Assembly (NCBI GenBank): GCA_902580505.1
Contig: CACHLB010000002.1
Location: 62,001 to 126,000 of the forward strand
DNA from: an uncultured Pelagibacteraceae bacterium
Lineage (GTDB): Bacteria; Pseudomonadota; Alphaproteobacteria; Pelagibacterales; Pelagibacteraceae
Reading direction: 5' to 3'
DNA: 64,000 nucleotides
Position numbers and translations under genes: made by a program. The notes under the pieces were generated by a model. That model saw only the letters and a list, made by a program, of their open reading frames with translations. It did no database searches and was not told where the DNA came from. This document shows, piece after piece, positions 12,377-25,282 of the stretch (position 1 is the first letter of the stretch; the number at the start of each line of letters is the position of its first letter).

Positions 12377-15274
12377 ATGAGCTCTCCTAAAAATCTGGAA
12401 TATAAAAAAACATCGTTTTTAAATAAGGCCAATAGTGCATTTATTGAAGAAATGTATGTGAAATTTATAAATAAAGATCCATCTCTCTCTGAAAGTTGGA
12501 TTGAATATTTCTCAAGTGTAGATGAGGATATGAAGATATTAGTCGACGAGATAAATGGACCGTCGTGGAAACCTTTTTCAAAAAAAATTAATATTGAGGA
12601 TGTCGAGAAAACAGCTAAAGAAAACGAAAAAAACAAAGATAACTCTAGCAAGTTTAATTTCCAAGTAATTGCAAATTCAAATAAAAATTCAATAAGTGCT
12701 GTAGCCTTGATAAGAGCTTATCGGCTAAGGGGACATCTATTATCAAAATTAGATCCGTTAGAGTTGATGAAGTCAGAATATTTAGACGAATTACATCCTG
12801 AGTACTATGGTTTTAAAAAAGAAGATTATGACAAAGAAATTTTTCTTAACGGAATAATAAATAAAAAAAGTGCAAATATTAGAGAAATACTCAAGTTTTT
12901 AAAAAAAACTTATTGTGGTCCTATAGGTTATGAATATATGCATATTTCAAATCCAACTGAGAGAATGTGGTTTAGAGATAGGGTTGAAAAAGACGAAAAT
13001 GCACTCAAGTTTACAAAAAATGGAAAGCAAGCGATTTTAAATAAACTAATACAAGCAGAGGGCTTTGAAAAATTTTTAAACACAAAATATGTTGGTACTA
13101 AAAGATTTGGTTTAGATGGCGGAGAAAGTCTAATACCTGCTCTTGAGCAAATTATAAAAATTGGAGGACAATCTAAAATAAAAGAAGTTAAAATAGGAAT
13201 GTCACATAGAGGAAGATTAAATGTTTTAGCAAACGTTTTACAAAAATCTTATAAAAGAATTTTTAATGAATTTGCTGGTGAAATGGATGGATCAGAAGAT
13301 GGTGCTGGAGATGTAAAATACCATTTAGGAGCCTCATCTGATAGAGAATTTGATGGAAATCCTGTACACGTAAGTTTAACAGATAATCCTTCACACTTAG
13401 AGGCGGTTAATCCTGTTGTTCTTGGCCAAACCAGAGCTAAACAATTTTTCCACAAAGACAAACAAAGAAATAAAGTTATACCAATATTAATTCACGGTGA
13501 TGCAGCATTTGCAGGACAAGGAATAGTAGCAGAGTGCTTTGCAATGTCTGGACTCCCTGGTCATAACACTGGAGGGACAATCCATATTATTGTTAACAAC
13601 CAAATTGGATTTACAACAAGTCCTAGATTTGCGCGATCTTCCCCTTATCCTTCTGACGTAGGTAAAATGGTTGATGCTCCAATCATCCATGTTAATGGAG
13701 ATGATCCTGAGGCAGTAGTTTACGCAACTAGAATAGCAACTGAATTTAGATTAAAATTTAATCGCGATGTTGTAATTGATTTAATATGTTACAGAAGATT
13801 TGGACATAATGAGGGAGATGAGCCATCTTTCACCCAACCACTTATGTACAAAAAAATTAGATCTCATCCATCTACAATTAAAATTTATGGTGAAAAGCTT
13901 GTAAATGAAGGGCTTTTTTCAAAACAAGATTTAGATCAACAAATTGTTGATTTTAAAAATTTATTAGATGACCAATTTAAAAATGCAAAAGATTATAAAC
14001 CTAAAATTAGATGGTTTGAGGGAACTTGGTCGAGATATAAACCCGAAAGAGGTAAAGATAAAAGAGGTTTAACTGGATCAGATTTGAAAATTTTAAATAA
14101 TATTTCTGACAGAATACACGTTTTTCCAACTGATAAAAATATTCACAAAACCATAACAAAAATTATGGAAAATAGAAAAAAAACTATTGATGAAGGCTCA
14201 GGTATTGATTGGGCAACAGCTGAGTCTTTGGCATTTGGTTCATTATTAGTTGAAGGTTATCCAGTAAGGTTAGTAGGTCAGGATTCTGGTAGAGGCACCT
14301 TTAGTCAAAGACACTCAGTTTTAAGAAATCAAATTGATAATTCAAGGTACATACCTTTAAATAATATATCTAGTAACCAAAAAAATTTTGAAATTGTAGA
14401 TAGTTTTTTATCTGAACTTGCAGTTTTAGGATTTGAATATGGATACAGTTTAGTAGAACCGAATACATTGACAATTTGGGAAGCTCAATTTGGTGATTTT
14501 GCAAATGGTGCTCAAGTAATTATTGATCAATTTATATCATCTGGTGAAAGAAAGTGGAAACGAGCATCAGGACTAGTTATGTTATTACCCCATGGTTATG
14601 AAGGACAAGGACCAGAACACTCCTCTGCAAGATTAGAGAGATTTTTACAATTATGTGCAAATGATAATTTACAAGTTATGAATTGCACTACACCTGCAAA
14701 TTATTTTCATGCTTTAAGAAGACAGATGCACCGTGATTTTAGAAAACCATTAATAATAATGACGCCTAAGTCACTTTTAAGAAACAAATATTGTGTATCA
14801 AATTTAGAGGATTTTAGTAAACAAAATTCTTTCCATAGGGTGCTATGGGATCATGCTAGAGATACTAAGCAAAAAGGGTTTATTAAGTTAAAAGACGACA
14901 AAAAAATTAGAAAAGTTATATTGTGCTCCGGAAAAATTTACTTTGATCTTCTTGCGGCAAGAGAGAAACTAAAAATCAATGATGTGATTTTGTATAGAAT
15001 TGAACAACTGTATCCCTTCCCCGCAAAAAGTTTGGTTAAAGAACTAAAACCATTTGCAAAAAATGCAAAATTTTATTGGTGCCAAGAGGAGCCTAAAAAT
15101 ATGGGTGCTTGGTTTGCTGTTAGAGATTATATACAATGGACATTAGAGACTATTAAGGCTAAAAACAATTCAATTTCTTACATTGGAAGAAGTCCAGATG
15201 CTACACCTGCTACAGGTTATGCAAGAAGACACAATTCCGAGCAACAAGAAATTATAAATAAAGTATTTGAATAA
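12377..15274 (+). CDS. sucA: 2-oxoglutarate dehydrogenase E1 component
   Basis: 965 residues, full length for thiamine-diphosphate-dependent E1o. Visible: N-terminal E2-binding segment (SFIEEMYVKF-like start), GMSHRGRLNVLANVL, HGDAAFAGQG with NNQIGFTT (cofactor and metal region), VDLICYRRFGHNEGDEP, and the transketolase-like C-terminus. It decarboxylates 2-oxoglutarate and passes the succinyl group to the lipoyl arm of SucB. sucB starts on the base after its stop. The 30-base AT-rich spacer from sucD holds no clear promoter. Confidence 0.97.
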   Translation: MSSPKNLEYKKTSFLNKANSAFIEEMYVKFINKDPSLSESWIEYFSSVDEDMKILVDEINGPSWKPFSKKINIEDVEKTAKENEKNKDNSSKFNFQVIANSNKNSISAVALIRAYRLRGHLLSKLDPLELMKSEYLDELHPEYYGFKKEDYDKEIFLNGIINKKSANIREILKFLKKTYCGPIGYEYMHISNPTERMWFRDRVEKDENALKFTKNGKQAILNKLIQAEGFEKFLNTKYVGTKRFGLDGGESLIPALEQIIKIGGQSKIKEVKIGMSHRGRLNVLANVLQKSYKRIFNEFAGEMDGSEDGAGDVKYHLGASSDREFDGNPVHVSLTDNPSHLEAVNPVVLGQTRAKQFFHKDKQRNKVIPILIHGDAAFAGQGIVAECFAMSGLPGHNTGGTIHIIVNNQIGFTTSPRFARSSPYPSDVGKMVDAPIIHVNGDDPEAVVYATRIATEFRLKFNRDVVIDLICYRRFGHNEGDEPSFTQPLMYKKIRSHPSTIKIYGEKLVNEGLFSKQDLDQQIVDFKNLLDDQFKNAKDYKPKIRWFEGTWSRYKPERGKDKRGLTGSDLKILNNISDRIHVFPTDKNIHKTITKIMENRKKTIDEGSGIDWATAESLAFGSLLVEGYPVRLVGQDSGRGTFSQRHSVLRNQIDNSRYIPLNNISSNQKNFEIVDSFLSELAVLGFEYGYSLVEPNTLTIWEAQFGDFANGAQVIIDQFISSGERKWKRASGLVMLLPHGYEGQGPEHSSARLERFLQLCANDNLQVMNCTTPANYFHALRRQMHRDFRKPLIIMTPKSLLRNKYCVSNLEDFSKQNSFHRVLWDHARDTKQKGFIKLKDDKKIRKVILCSGKIYFDLLAAREKLKINDVILYRIEQLYPFPAKSLVKELKPFAKNAKFYWCQEEPKNMGAWFAVRDYIQWTLETIKAKNNSISYIGRSPDATPATGYARRHNSEQQEIINKVFE

Positions 15275-16549
15275 ATGAGTGAAAAAATATTAGTTCCAGT
15301 TTTGGGAGAAAGTATTACAGAGGCTACAGTCACGAAATGGTTAAAGAAAAAAGGTGATAATGTAGTTGCTGATGAAGCAGTAGTAGAATTAGAGACTGAC
15401 AAAGTAAACTTAGAAGTTCCTGCACCTGCAAGTGGTGTTATATCAGAGATCAACTCAAAAGATGGTGATACAGTTGAGGTTGGAACTGTATTAGGAATGA
15501 TTTCAGAAGGTAGTGCTCTTAAAGAAGAAAAGAAAGCTGAGCCAATTAAAGAAAATGTTGAAAAAAATAATGTAATAAATTTAGAAATCGAAAAGAAAAA
15601 AGATGCAAAAAAAAATCAAGAGCCTTTATTGCTTGATGAAGAACCATTGGTATTAACTGATGAAGTTGAAGAAACCAAATCTATTAAACAGAATAAAACA
15701 CTTTCTCCTGCTGTAAGAAAAATGGTTGTTGAAAATAAAATTAATTTAGATGAAGTAAAAGGGACAGGTAAAGATGGAAGAATTTTAAAAGGTGATTTAA
15801 TAAGTTTAATGGGAACTAATCCTCAACCTAACGAAAGAAAAATTCAATACGGTGAAGAAGAACGAATTAAAATGTCAAGACTAAGACAAACGATTGCTAA
15901 ACGTTTAAAAGAAGCTCAAAATAATGCCGCTATGCTCACAACGTTTAATGAAGTTGATATGTCAAATATAATTTCAATGAGAAAAGATAACCAGGAAGAT
16001 TTCCAAAATAGTTATGGAATTAAACTTGGCTTTATGTCCTTTTTTGTAAAAGCTTGTATAGTTGGATTAAAATTATTTCCTGCAATTAATGCTGAAGTTG
16101 AAAATGACGAAATGGTTTATAAAAACTATTATAATGTGAGCTTTGCAGTCGGAACTGAAAAAGGATTAGTAGTTCCGGTATTAAAAAATGCTGATGAAAT
16201 GTCTTTTGCGGACATTGAAAAAAACATAAAAGATCTGTCAGACAAAGCAAAAAATGGTAGTCTTACTATAGAGGATCTTCAAGGGGGAACATTTACAATT
16301 AGCAACGGAGGTGTTTATGGATCAATGTTATCTACTCCTATTTTAAACCCTCCACAGTCAGCAGTTCTTGGAATGCATAATATCGTTGAAAGACCCGTTG
16401 TTGTTGATGGTGAGATAAAGGCTAGACCTGTAATGTTTTTAGCATTGTCTTATGATCATAGAATAATTGATGGAAAAGAGTCTGTAAGTTTTTTAAAAAC
16501 TGTTAAAGAAAACTTAGAAGACCCAAGAAGGTTGTTTTTAAATTTATAA
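15275..16549 (+). CDS. sucB: 2-oxoglutarate dehydrogenase E2, dihydrolipoyl succinyltransferase
   Basis: 424 residues in the order lipoyl domain (Lys43 in [11 protein letters not shown] is the lipoylation site), acidic/lysine-rich linker about 85-135, peripheral subunit-binding domain ([14 protein letters not shown] to GRILKGDLI), and C-terminal acyltransferase with the catalytic [15 protein letters not shown] motif. It forms the core of the complex with SucA and the Lpd encoded next. Confidence 0.96.
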   Translation: MSEKILVPVLGESITEATVTKWLKKKGDNVVADEAVVELETDKVNLEVPAPASGVISEINSKDGDTVEVGTVLGMISEGSALKEEKKAEPIKENVEKNNVINLEIEKKKDAKKNQEPLLLDEEPLVLTDEVEETKSIKQNKTLSPAVRKMVVENKINLDEVKGTGKDGRILKGDLISLMGTNPQPNERKIQYGEEERIKMSRLRQTIAKRLKEAQNNAAMLTTFNEVDMSNIISMRKDNQEDFQNSYGIKLGFMSFFVKACIVGLKLFPAINAEVENDEMVYKNYYNVSFAVGTEKGLVVPVLKNADEMSFADIEKNIKDLSDKAKNGSLTIEDLQGGTFTISNGGVYGSMLSTPILNPPQSAVLGMHNIVERPVVVDGEIKARPVMFLALSYDHRIIDGKESVSFLKTVKENLEDPRRLFLNL

Positions 16550-16550
16550 T

Positions 16551-17948
16551 ATGACAGAAAAATTTGACGTTACAGTAATTGGTGGTGGCCCTGGAGGATA
16601 TGTTTGTGCAATTAGATTGTCTCAACTTGGTCTTAAAACAGCATGCATAGAGTCTAGAGGGTCTCTAGGAGGTACATGCTTAAATATAGGATGCATTCCA
16701 TCAAAAAGTTTACTTAATTTATCTGAAAAATTTCACAGTGCTAAAAATTTTGAAAAAATTGGAATTGAGACTGGAGAAATAAAACTTAATTTAGATAAAA
16801 TGATGAAAAATAAAGACAAAGCTGTAACAGTTTTGACAAAAGGAGTGGAATTTTTATTCAAAAAAAACAAAGTCACATATTTTAAAGGCAAAGGTTCATT
16901 TGAGAACGAAAATTCAATAAAAATTGAAGGCTCTGAAGGCACTAAAATAATTCAAACTGATAAAACAATAATCAGTACAGGATCAGAGCCAGTTTCATTG
17001 CCTGGAGTAGATTTTGATGAAGAAAGAATTCTTTCTTCAACTGGAGCCCTATCTATTCCCAAGCTTCCTAATAAAATGATTGTTGTCGGAGGAGGATATA
17101 TAGGATTAGAAATGGGATCAGTTTGGTCAAGACTTGGTACTGAAGTTACAGTTGTAGAATTTTTAGACCACATCACTCCCGGAATGGATCGAGATATTTC
17201 AAATGAATTTATGAAAATATTAAAGAAGCAAGGTATAAAATTCAACCTTAATACTAAAGTTGATAAAATAACTAAAATCTCTAATGGTGTAACGGTTGAG
17301 ACTTCACAAAATGATGGCCAAAAAGTTAAACATGATGTTGATGTTGTTTTAATTTCTGTTGGACGAAGACCTTATACTAAAAACTTAAATTTAGATAAAG
17401 TTGGTGTAGCTTTAGATGAAAAAGGAAGAGTTAAAGTAAATAAAAATTTTGAGACAAATATTAAAAATATATACGCAATAGGAGATGTTATTGATGGTCC
17501 TATGTTAGCCCATAAAGCTGAAGAAGAGGGAATTGCCGTTGCAGAACTTTTAGCAGGCCAATCAGGTCATGTGAATTATGATATTATTCCTGGAGTTGTT
17601 TATACATCCCCAGAGGTAGCTTATGTTGGTAAAACTGAGGAGCAATTAAAAAAAGAAAACATTGGTTATAAAATTGGTAAATTCCCTTTTATGGCAAATT
17701 CGAGAGCTAAAGCAATTGATGAACCAGAGGGTTTTGTAAAAATTTTGGCAGATCAATCAACTGATAAAGTACTTGGTGTACATATAATTGGTCCACATGC
17801 AGGAGAAATGATAGCAGAAATGTCCGTTGCAATGGAGTTTGGGGCCAGTTCAGAAGATATCGCAAGAACATGCCACGCACACCCAACATTTTCAGAAGCT
17901 ATAAAAGAAGCGGCATTATCTGTAGATAAAAGACAGATACATTCATAA
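16551..17948 (+). CDS. lpdA: Dihydrolipoyl dehydrogenase (E3)
   Basis: 465 residues. FAD loop GGGPGGYVCAIR, redox-active disulfide in GGTCLNIGCIPSK (Cys43/Cys48), NAD loop VVGGGYIGLEMGSVW, and the C-terminal HAHPTFSEAIKEA with the active-site His-Glu pair. It reoxidises the lipoyl arm of SucB and probably serves other 2-oxoacid complexes and glycine cleavage. One base separates it from sucB. Confidence 0.95.
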   Translation: MTEKFDVTVIGGGPGGYVCAIRLSQLGLKTACIESRGSLGGTCLNIGCIPSKSLLNLSEKFHSAKNFEKIGIETGEIKLNLDKMMKNKDKAVTVLTKGVEFLFKKNKVTYFKGKGSFENENSIKIEGSEGTKIIQTDKTIISTGSEPVSLPGVDFDEERILSSTGALSIPKLPNKMIVVGGGYIGLEMGSVWSRLGTEVTVVEFLDHITPGMDRDISNEFMKILKKQGIKFNLNTKVDKITKISNGVTVETSQNDGQKVKHDVDVVLISVGRRPYTKNLNLDKVGVALDEKGRVKVNKNFETNIKNIYAIGDVIDGPMLAHKAEEEGIAVAELLAGQSGHVNYDIIPGVVYTSPEVAYVGKTEEQLKKENIGYKIGKFPFMANSRAKAIDEPEGFVKILADQSTDKVLGVHIIGPHAGEMIAEMSVAMEFGASSEDIARTCHAHPTFSEAIKEAALSVDKRQIHS

Positions 17949-17967
17949 TATATATCATAATTAATTT

Positions 17968-19923
17968 ATGAAATATCCTGTCCTATTGCCTAATATATTT
18001 GATCATCCATTTACATATCTAAGTAATATTAAATTAAAACCAGGAGATTATGTAAAAGTACCTTTTGGTAAGAAAAATATTATTGGTGTAATTTGGGATA
18101 TTTTTGAAGAAAAAAATATGAAAGAATTTAAATTAAAATCTATAAATGAAAAAATTGAAATTGAGCCACTAAGTAAAAATACAATCAATTTTCTAAAATG
18201 GTTTTCTAACTACAATCTTGTACCCCTAGGAATGTGTTTAAAACTACATTTGATTAATGACGAAAATTTAAAAATAAAAAATGACAAAGATCTATTAAAA
18301 TACGATATATCAAATGAAAAAAAAATTTATCAACTTTCTGAAGAACAAAATAACGCTTATAAAGAATTATCAAAATATGATAGTGGCTTTAGAGTTCATT
18401 TACTTCAAGGAACAACAGGTTCAGGCAAAACAATAGTTTATTTTAAAGCTATTGAAAAAATTCTAAATATTGGATCACAGGCTCTAATTTTATTGCCCGA
18501 AATAGGGCTAACAAATGAATTTGAAAAAAAATTTAAATCTTATTTTGGTTTCGAAGCTGCAGTTTGGCATTCAAAAGTAAGTCCAAAAAAAAGAAAAATT
18601 ATATGGAATGGTTTATCCTCAGGCAGAATAAAAGTAGCTATTGGAGCAAGATCATCTTTATTTCTACCATTCAAAAAATTGGGTTTAATTACCGTAGATG
18701 AAGAACACGATCAATCTTACAAACAAGATGAAGGAATTATCTATAATGCTAGAGATATGGCAATATCAAGAGCTAAACATGAAAATATTCCAATAAATTT
18801 AGTAACTGCAGTTCCATCAATCGAAACATATGAAAATATTAAAATTAAAAAATATAATTACTCAAGATTGCTTAATCGATATAAAGGTGCGAATTTGCCC
18901 AAACACCATGTTATAGATCTTTATCAAAATCAATTAGCTACCAAAAGTTCTATATCTCTCAAAACAATTGAAAAAGTAAAAGAACATTTAAATAAAAAAG
19001 ATCAAATTCTTTTCTTCATAAATAGAAGAGGTTTTGCACCCTACGTTTTATGTAAAAAATGTTTAAATGTTTTTACATGCCCTAAGTGTTCTATAAATTT
19101 AGTATTTCACAAAAATAAAAAAATTCTTTTGTGTCATTACTGTGGATATAAATCAAAATTAAATAGAGATTGTAAAAAAGGAGATGTTTGTGAGTTTGTA
19201 TTTAGTGGACATGGAGTAGAAAAAATTGCGGAAGAGGTTAAAAAATTATTCCCTAATAAAAAAACAATAATTTTTTCCAGCGACACAATGAATAAAGCAT
19301 CTGGTAAAGATAAATTGGATAAAATTATATCTGGTGAAATAGACATTCTTGTAGGCACTCAATTAATATCAAAAGGATTTCACTTTCCAAAATTGAATTG
19401 TATTGTTGTATTAGATATTGATTTAACTTCCCAAGGACACGATCTTAGGAGCACTGAAAAAAATTTACAACTTTACCACCAGTTATCAGGAAGAGCGGGC
19501 AGAACTGGCAAGCCAGCAAATATTTATTTCCAAACATATAACTTAAAACCAGAAGTTATAAATCAAATTACAAATGAAGATCCTTTTAAATTTTTAGAAA
19601 ATGAATTAAATCTAAGAAAAAAGAATAATTTACCTCCCTACGAAAGATTTATCGCTTTAATTTTATCTTCATCAAATGAAAAAAAATTAGATATAGATGC
19701 CGCAAAACTTAAAAATATTTTATCAAAGTCTATAGATGCAAAAATTTTAGGACCCGTAAACGCCCCAATATATAGAATTAATCAAAAATTCAGAAATAGA
19801 CTATTAATAAGAGCAAAAAAAACATCTAGTATTCAGAAGAAATTGAAAGATGTATTGAAAGAATTTCAACTCTCCAAAGGAATGAAACTTTCAGTTGATG
19901 TTGACCCTATCAGCTTCAATTAG
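17968..19923 (+). CDS. priA: Primosomal replication-restart helicase PriA, shortened, with altered zinc motif
   Basis: 651 residues, shorter than the roughly 730 of E. coli. N-terminal DNA-binding region, then helicase motifs: Walker A GTTGSGKT, DEEH box (TVDEEHDQSYKQ), and FINRRGFAP. The zinc-binding insert has CKKC, CPKC and CHYC, but the fourth pair is spaced CX5C (DCKKGDVC) instead of CX2C. Motif III reads TAVPSIET rather than the usual SATPS. PriA restarts stalled forks away from oriC. Being upstream of the atp operon is common in alphaproteobacteria. Confidence 0.92.
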   Translation: MKYPVLLPNIFDHPFTYLSNIKLKPGDYVKVPFGKKNIIGVIWDIFEEKNMKEFKLKSINEKIEIEPLSKNTINFLKWFSNYNLVPLGMCLKLHLINDENLKIKNDKDLLKYDISNEKKIYQLSEEQNNAYKELSKYDSGFRVHLLQGTTGSGKTIVYFKAIEKILNIGSQALILLPEIGLTNEFEKKFKSYFGFEAAVWHSKVSPKKRKIIWNGLSSGRIKVAIGARSSLFLPFKKLGLITVDEEHDQSYKQDEGIIYNARDMAISRAKHENIPINLVTAVPSIETYENIKIKKYNYSRLLNRYKGANLPKHHVIDLYQNQLATKSSISLKTIEKVKEHLNKKDQILFFINRRGFAPYVLCKKCLNVFTCPKCSINLVFHKNKKILLCHYCGYKSKLNRDCKKGDVCEFVFSGHGVEKIAEEVKKLFPNKKTIIFSSDTMNKASGKDKLDKIISGEIDILVGTQLISKGFHFPKLNCIVVLDIDLTSQGHDLRSTEKNLQLYHQLSGRAGRTGKPANIYFQTYNLKPEVINQITNEDPFKFLENELNLRKKNNLPPYERFIALILSSSNEKKLDIDAAKLKNILSKSIDAKILGPVNAPIYRINQKFRNRLLIRAKKTSSIQKKLKDVLKEFQLSKGMKLSVDVDPISFN

Positions 19924-19958
19924 CCCATTAAATCTTACCATTTTTCACAATCTGAGCC

Positions 19959-19987
19959 TTGAAGACTGATAATTCGTATGTTATCTA
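19959..19987 (+). promoter_or_regulatory. Candidate sigma-70 promoter for the atp operon
   Basis: TTGAAG (19959-19964), 17-base spacer, TATCTA (19982-19987), inside the 102-base priA-atpH gap, one of the longer gaps here. It would give a leader of about 30 bases. Matches are good but not perfect; no transcript data. Confidence 0.4.
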
Positions 19988-20025
19988 AGCAAAATTTTAA
20001 ACATCTTCACAATTGAGAGTATAAA

Positions 20026-20580
20026 TTGAGCGAAAACAAAATATCAATAACTTCTAATAACAGTTACGCGCAAGCATTATTTGAGCTGGCTAATGAAGAT
20101 AAATCTCTAGCAAAAGTAGAGGAACAAGTCGTTGCAATAATTAGACTCATAAATGAGAGTGAAGAATTTAGATATTTAATTAAAAACCCTACGACAAGCA
20201 TTGAAGATTTAACTAGAGTTATTGAAACAATTTCTAAAAAAAACAGTTTTGATAATCTTTTAAAAAGATTTCTAGTTTTTTTAATACAAAAAAGAAGATT
20301 TTTTTATTTAGAAAAAATTTTAAGTGATTTTATAGAGGTATGTTCGAAAGCTAGAGGCGAGATAAAAGCAGAGCTTTTTTCAGCTAAAGAACTTAATGAA
20401 ACAGATATTTCTAAAATTAAAGAAGAGTTATCTCAAAACTTTGGAGCAAAGATACAATTAAATTATAAATTTGACCCAAGTTTAATTGGTGGTTTGGTAT
20501 TAAAAGTGGGAAGCACAATGGTAGATAATTCTATTAAAAATAAACTGCAACAAATTCAAAAACAAATGATAGAGGCATAA
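20026..20580 (+). CDS. atpH: ATP synthase F1 delta subunit
   Basis: 184 residues of the OSCP/delta family: N-terminal helical NSYAQALFELA, and a C-terminal FDPSLIGGLVLKVGSTMVDNSIKNKL block that holds the stator to F1. The start is a TTG at 20026 preceded by GAGAG six bases upstream; no in-frame ATG fits. First gene of the coupled atpHAGDC operon; the F0 genes are not in the window, as usual in alphaproteobacteria. Confidence 0.95.
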   Translation: MSENKISITSNNSYAQALFELANEDKSLAKVEEQVVAIIRLINESEEFRYLIKNPTTSIEDLTRVIETISKKNSFDNLLKRFLVFLIQKRRFFYLEKILSDFIEVCSKARGEIKAELFSAKELNETDISKIKEELSQNFGAKIQLNYKFDPSLIGGLVLKVGSTMVDNSIKNKLQQIQKQMIEA

Positions 20581-22101
20581 ATGGAAATAAATCCTTCAGA
20601 AGTAACAAAAATACTAAAAGAACAGATAAAAAAACTTGGCGATAGAGCTGAAGTTTCAGAGGTCGGACAAGTATTGTCTGTTGGAGATGGAATTGCAAGA
20701 ATTTACGGCTTGGATAATGTTCAAGCAGGAGAAATGGTTGAGTTTTCCGATGGCTCTAAAGGAATGGCATTAAACTTGGAGAGTGACAACGTTGGTGTTG
20801 TTATATTTGGTGATGATAGAGAAATTAAAGAGGGAGATACTGTAAAAAGAACTGGTGCGATTGTTGATGTACCAGTTGGAAAACAACTTTTAGGAAGAGT
20901 TGTTGATGGATTAGGAAATCCAATTGATGGAAAAGGAGCTTTAGATAAAAGTTTAGAGAGAAAAAGAGTTGAAGTTAAAGCGCCAGGAATTATTCCACGA
21001 CAATCTGTTGGTGAACCAATGCAAACAGGTTTAAAAGCAATTGATAGCTTAATTCCCGTTGGAAGAGGGCAAAGAGAACTTATTATTGGAGATCGTCAAA
21101 CAGGTAAAACTGCAGTAGCTATCGATACAATTATAAATCAAAAGAAAATTAACGAGTCAGACGATGAAAGTAAAAAACTTTATTGTATATATGTTGCAAT
21201 TGGACAAAAAAGATCAACGGTTGCTCAGATTGTAAAAACTTTAGAAGATGCTGGTGCAATGGAATATACGACTATAGTTTCTGCAACAGCCTCAGACTCT
21301 GCGCCTCTTCAGTTTTTAGCTCCTTATACAGGATGTACTATGGGAGAATATTTTAGAGATAATGGAATGCATGCTTTAATTATTTACGATGATTTATCCA
21401 AGCAAGCAGTTGCATATAGACAAATGTCATTATTATTACGAAGACCACCGGGACGTGAAGCATACCCAGGAGATGTATTTTATTTACATAGTAGATTATT
21501 AGAAAGGGCTGCTAAGTTAAGTGATGAAAACGGTGGAGGTTCTTTAACTGCGCTACCAATTATTGAAACACAAGCAGGTGATGTTTCTGCATATATTCCA
21601 ACAAATGTAATATCCATTACAGATGGACAAATATTTTTAGAAACTGAACTATTCAATCAAGGAATTAGACCAGCAGTAAACGTTGGATTATCCGTATCTA
21701 GAGTTGGATCAGCTGCACAAACTAAAGCTATGAAATCTGTGGCTGGATCAATTAAATTAGAGTTAGCTCAATATAGAGAAATGGCAGCTTTTGCTCAATT
21801 TGGATCTGATTTAGATGCATCTACACAGAAACTTTTAAATAGAGGTTCGAAGTTAACTGAACTTTTAAAACAAGGACAGTATTCTCCCATGACAGTTGCA
21901 GAACAAGTTATATCAATTTTCTGTGGTGTAAAAGGTTATTTAGATGATATTGAACTTAAAGATGTAGCCGACTTTGAAAATAAAGTTCTGCAAAAGTGTA
22001 AATCTGATAAGCCTGAGATTATGGAATCCATAGCCAAAACTGGAAAGATTGAGGAAGACATTGAAAAACAATTAGTAGAATTAATTAAAGGAATTAAATA
22101 A
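20581..22101 (+). CDS. atpA: ATP synthase F1 alpha subunit
   Basis: 506 residues, full length. N-terminal segment for delta binding, beta-barrel, Walker [22 protein letters not shown] near the non-catalytic nucleotide site and helical C-terminus. Starts immediately after the atpH stop. Confidence 0.98.
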   Translation: MEINPSEVTKILKEQIKKLGDRAEVSEVGQVLSVGDGIARIYGLDNVQAGEMVEFSDGSKGMALNLESDNVGVVIFGDDREIKEGDTVKRTGAIVDVPVGKQLLGRVVDGLGNPIDGKGALDKSLERKRVEVKAPGIIPRQSVGEPMQTGLKAIDSLIPVGRGQRELIIGDRQTGKTAVAIDTIINQKKINESDDESKKLYCIYVAIGQKRSTVAQIVKTLEDAGAMEYTTIVSATASDSAPLQFLAPYTGCTMGEYFRDNGMHALIIYDDLSKQAVAYRQMSLLLRRPPGREAYPGDVFYLHSRLLERAAKLSDENGGGSLTALPIIETQAGDVSAYIPTNVISITDGQIFLETELFNQGIRPAVNVGLSVSRVGSAAQTKAMKSVAGSIKLELAQYREMAAFAQFGSDLDASTQKLLNRGSKLTELLKQGQYSPMTVAEQVISIFCGVKGYLDDIELKDVADFENKVLQKCKSDKPEIMESIAKTGKIEEDIEKQLVELIKGIK

Positions 22102-22107
22102 TTATAA

Positions 22108-24412
<2,305 letters not shown>

Positions 24413-24413
<1 letters not shown>

Positions 24414-24811
24414 TGAGTAATCTCTTTAATATAGATATTGTTAATCCAGAACAATCTTTTCTTTCTAAAGACAATGTATTTGAGGTTGTAATACCTGCTG
24501 TAGAAGGAGAGATTGGTATTCTTAAAGACCATATTCCAATTATCTCTTTTTTAAAACCAGGTATAATTAGAGTATTCTCTGAGTCCGAGGAACAAAGTTT
24601 CTATATTGAAGATGGTATTGTCGAATTTAAAGACAATACATTATCTGTATTAACTAGTTCAATTTTTGATTTAAAAGATGCTGATAAAAAATTTGTATCT
24701 GAGTCGATAAGTAGTGCTGAAGCAGAATTATCAAAAGATGATATCGATGATCAAAAAAGATTTCTTTTAAACCACAAAGTCGAAGTTCTAAAATCTATAA
24801 GTATTAATTAA
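24413..24811 (+). CDS. atpC: ATP synthase F1 epsilon subunit
   Basis: 132 residues. N-terminal beta-sandwich typical of epsilon (PEQSFLSKDNVFEVVIPAVEGEIGIL, here cited in part) and a short helical C-terminus. Links gamma to the c-ring and modulates ATPase activity. Its last 8 bases overlap the 3' end of the opposite-strand rppH, leaving no room for a conventional terminator. Confidence 0.93.
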
Positions 24812-25280
24812 CTACTTTTTCTAGTTCTTTTTGAATTTCTTGGTAAACATGAAGTTTAAAATCTACGACTTTAGTCGTTAAATCTTTAATATCTATCCAT
24901 TTCCAATCTAAAAATTCAGGATGTTTAGTTTTAATGTTAATTTCATTTTCCTCTCCACTAAACTTTACAATAAACCACTTTTGCTTTTGGCCTTTATATT
25001 TTCCTTTCCAAATAATTCCTAAAAGGCGATCAGGAAGATCGTAAGTTGTATATTTGCTTATTTCTTTAATTAGCTTTACTGACTTTATGCTTGTTTCTTC
25101 TTTAAGTTCTCTCAATGCTGCATCAAAATAATTTTCACCTTCATCAATACCGCCTTGAGGCATCTGCCAAAAATCAGCAGGATTATCTATTCTTTTTGCT
25201 ACAAATATCTTATTTTCTTTATTTAAGACTGCGATACCAACACCATTTCTTAATGGAAGTTTTTGAAATTTTTCTTTCAT
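24804..25280 (-). CDS. rppH: RNA pyrophosphohydrolase (Nudix)
   Basis: 158 residues. The Nudix box is GGIDEGENYFDAALRELKEE followed by TSI, where most relatives have TGI. The N-terminus YRNGVGI-type motif reads PLRNGVGIAVLN, and WQMPQGGID precedes the box, as in RppH/IalA of alphaproteobacteria. It removes pyrophosphate from mRNA 5' ends to start decay. Last gene of the rplU-led operon, 2 bases after ctpA. Confidence 0.9.
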   Translation of the reverse strand: MKEKFQKLPLRNGVGIAVLNKENKIFVAKRIDNPADFWQMPQGGIDEGENYFDAALRELKEETSIKSVKLIKEISKYTTYDLPDRLLGIIWKGKYKGQKQKWFIVKFSGEENEINIKTKHPEFLDWKWIDIKDLTTKVVDFKLHVYQEIQKELEKVVN

Positions 25281-25282
25281 TC

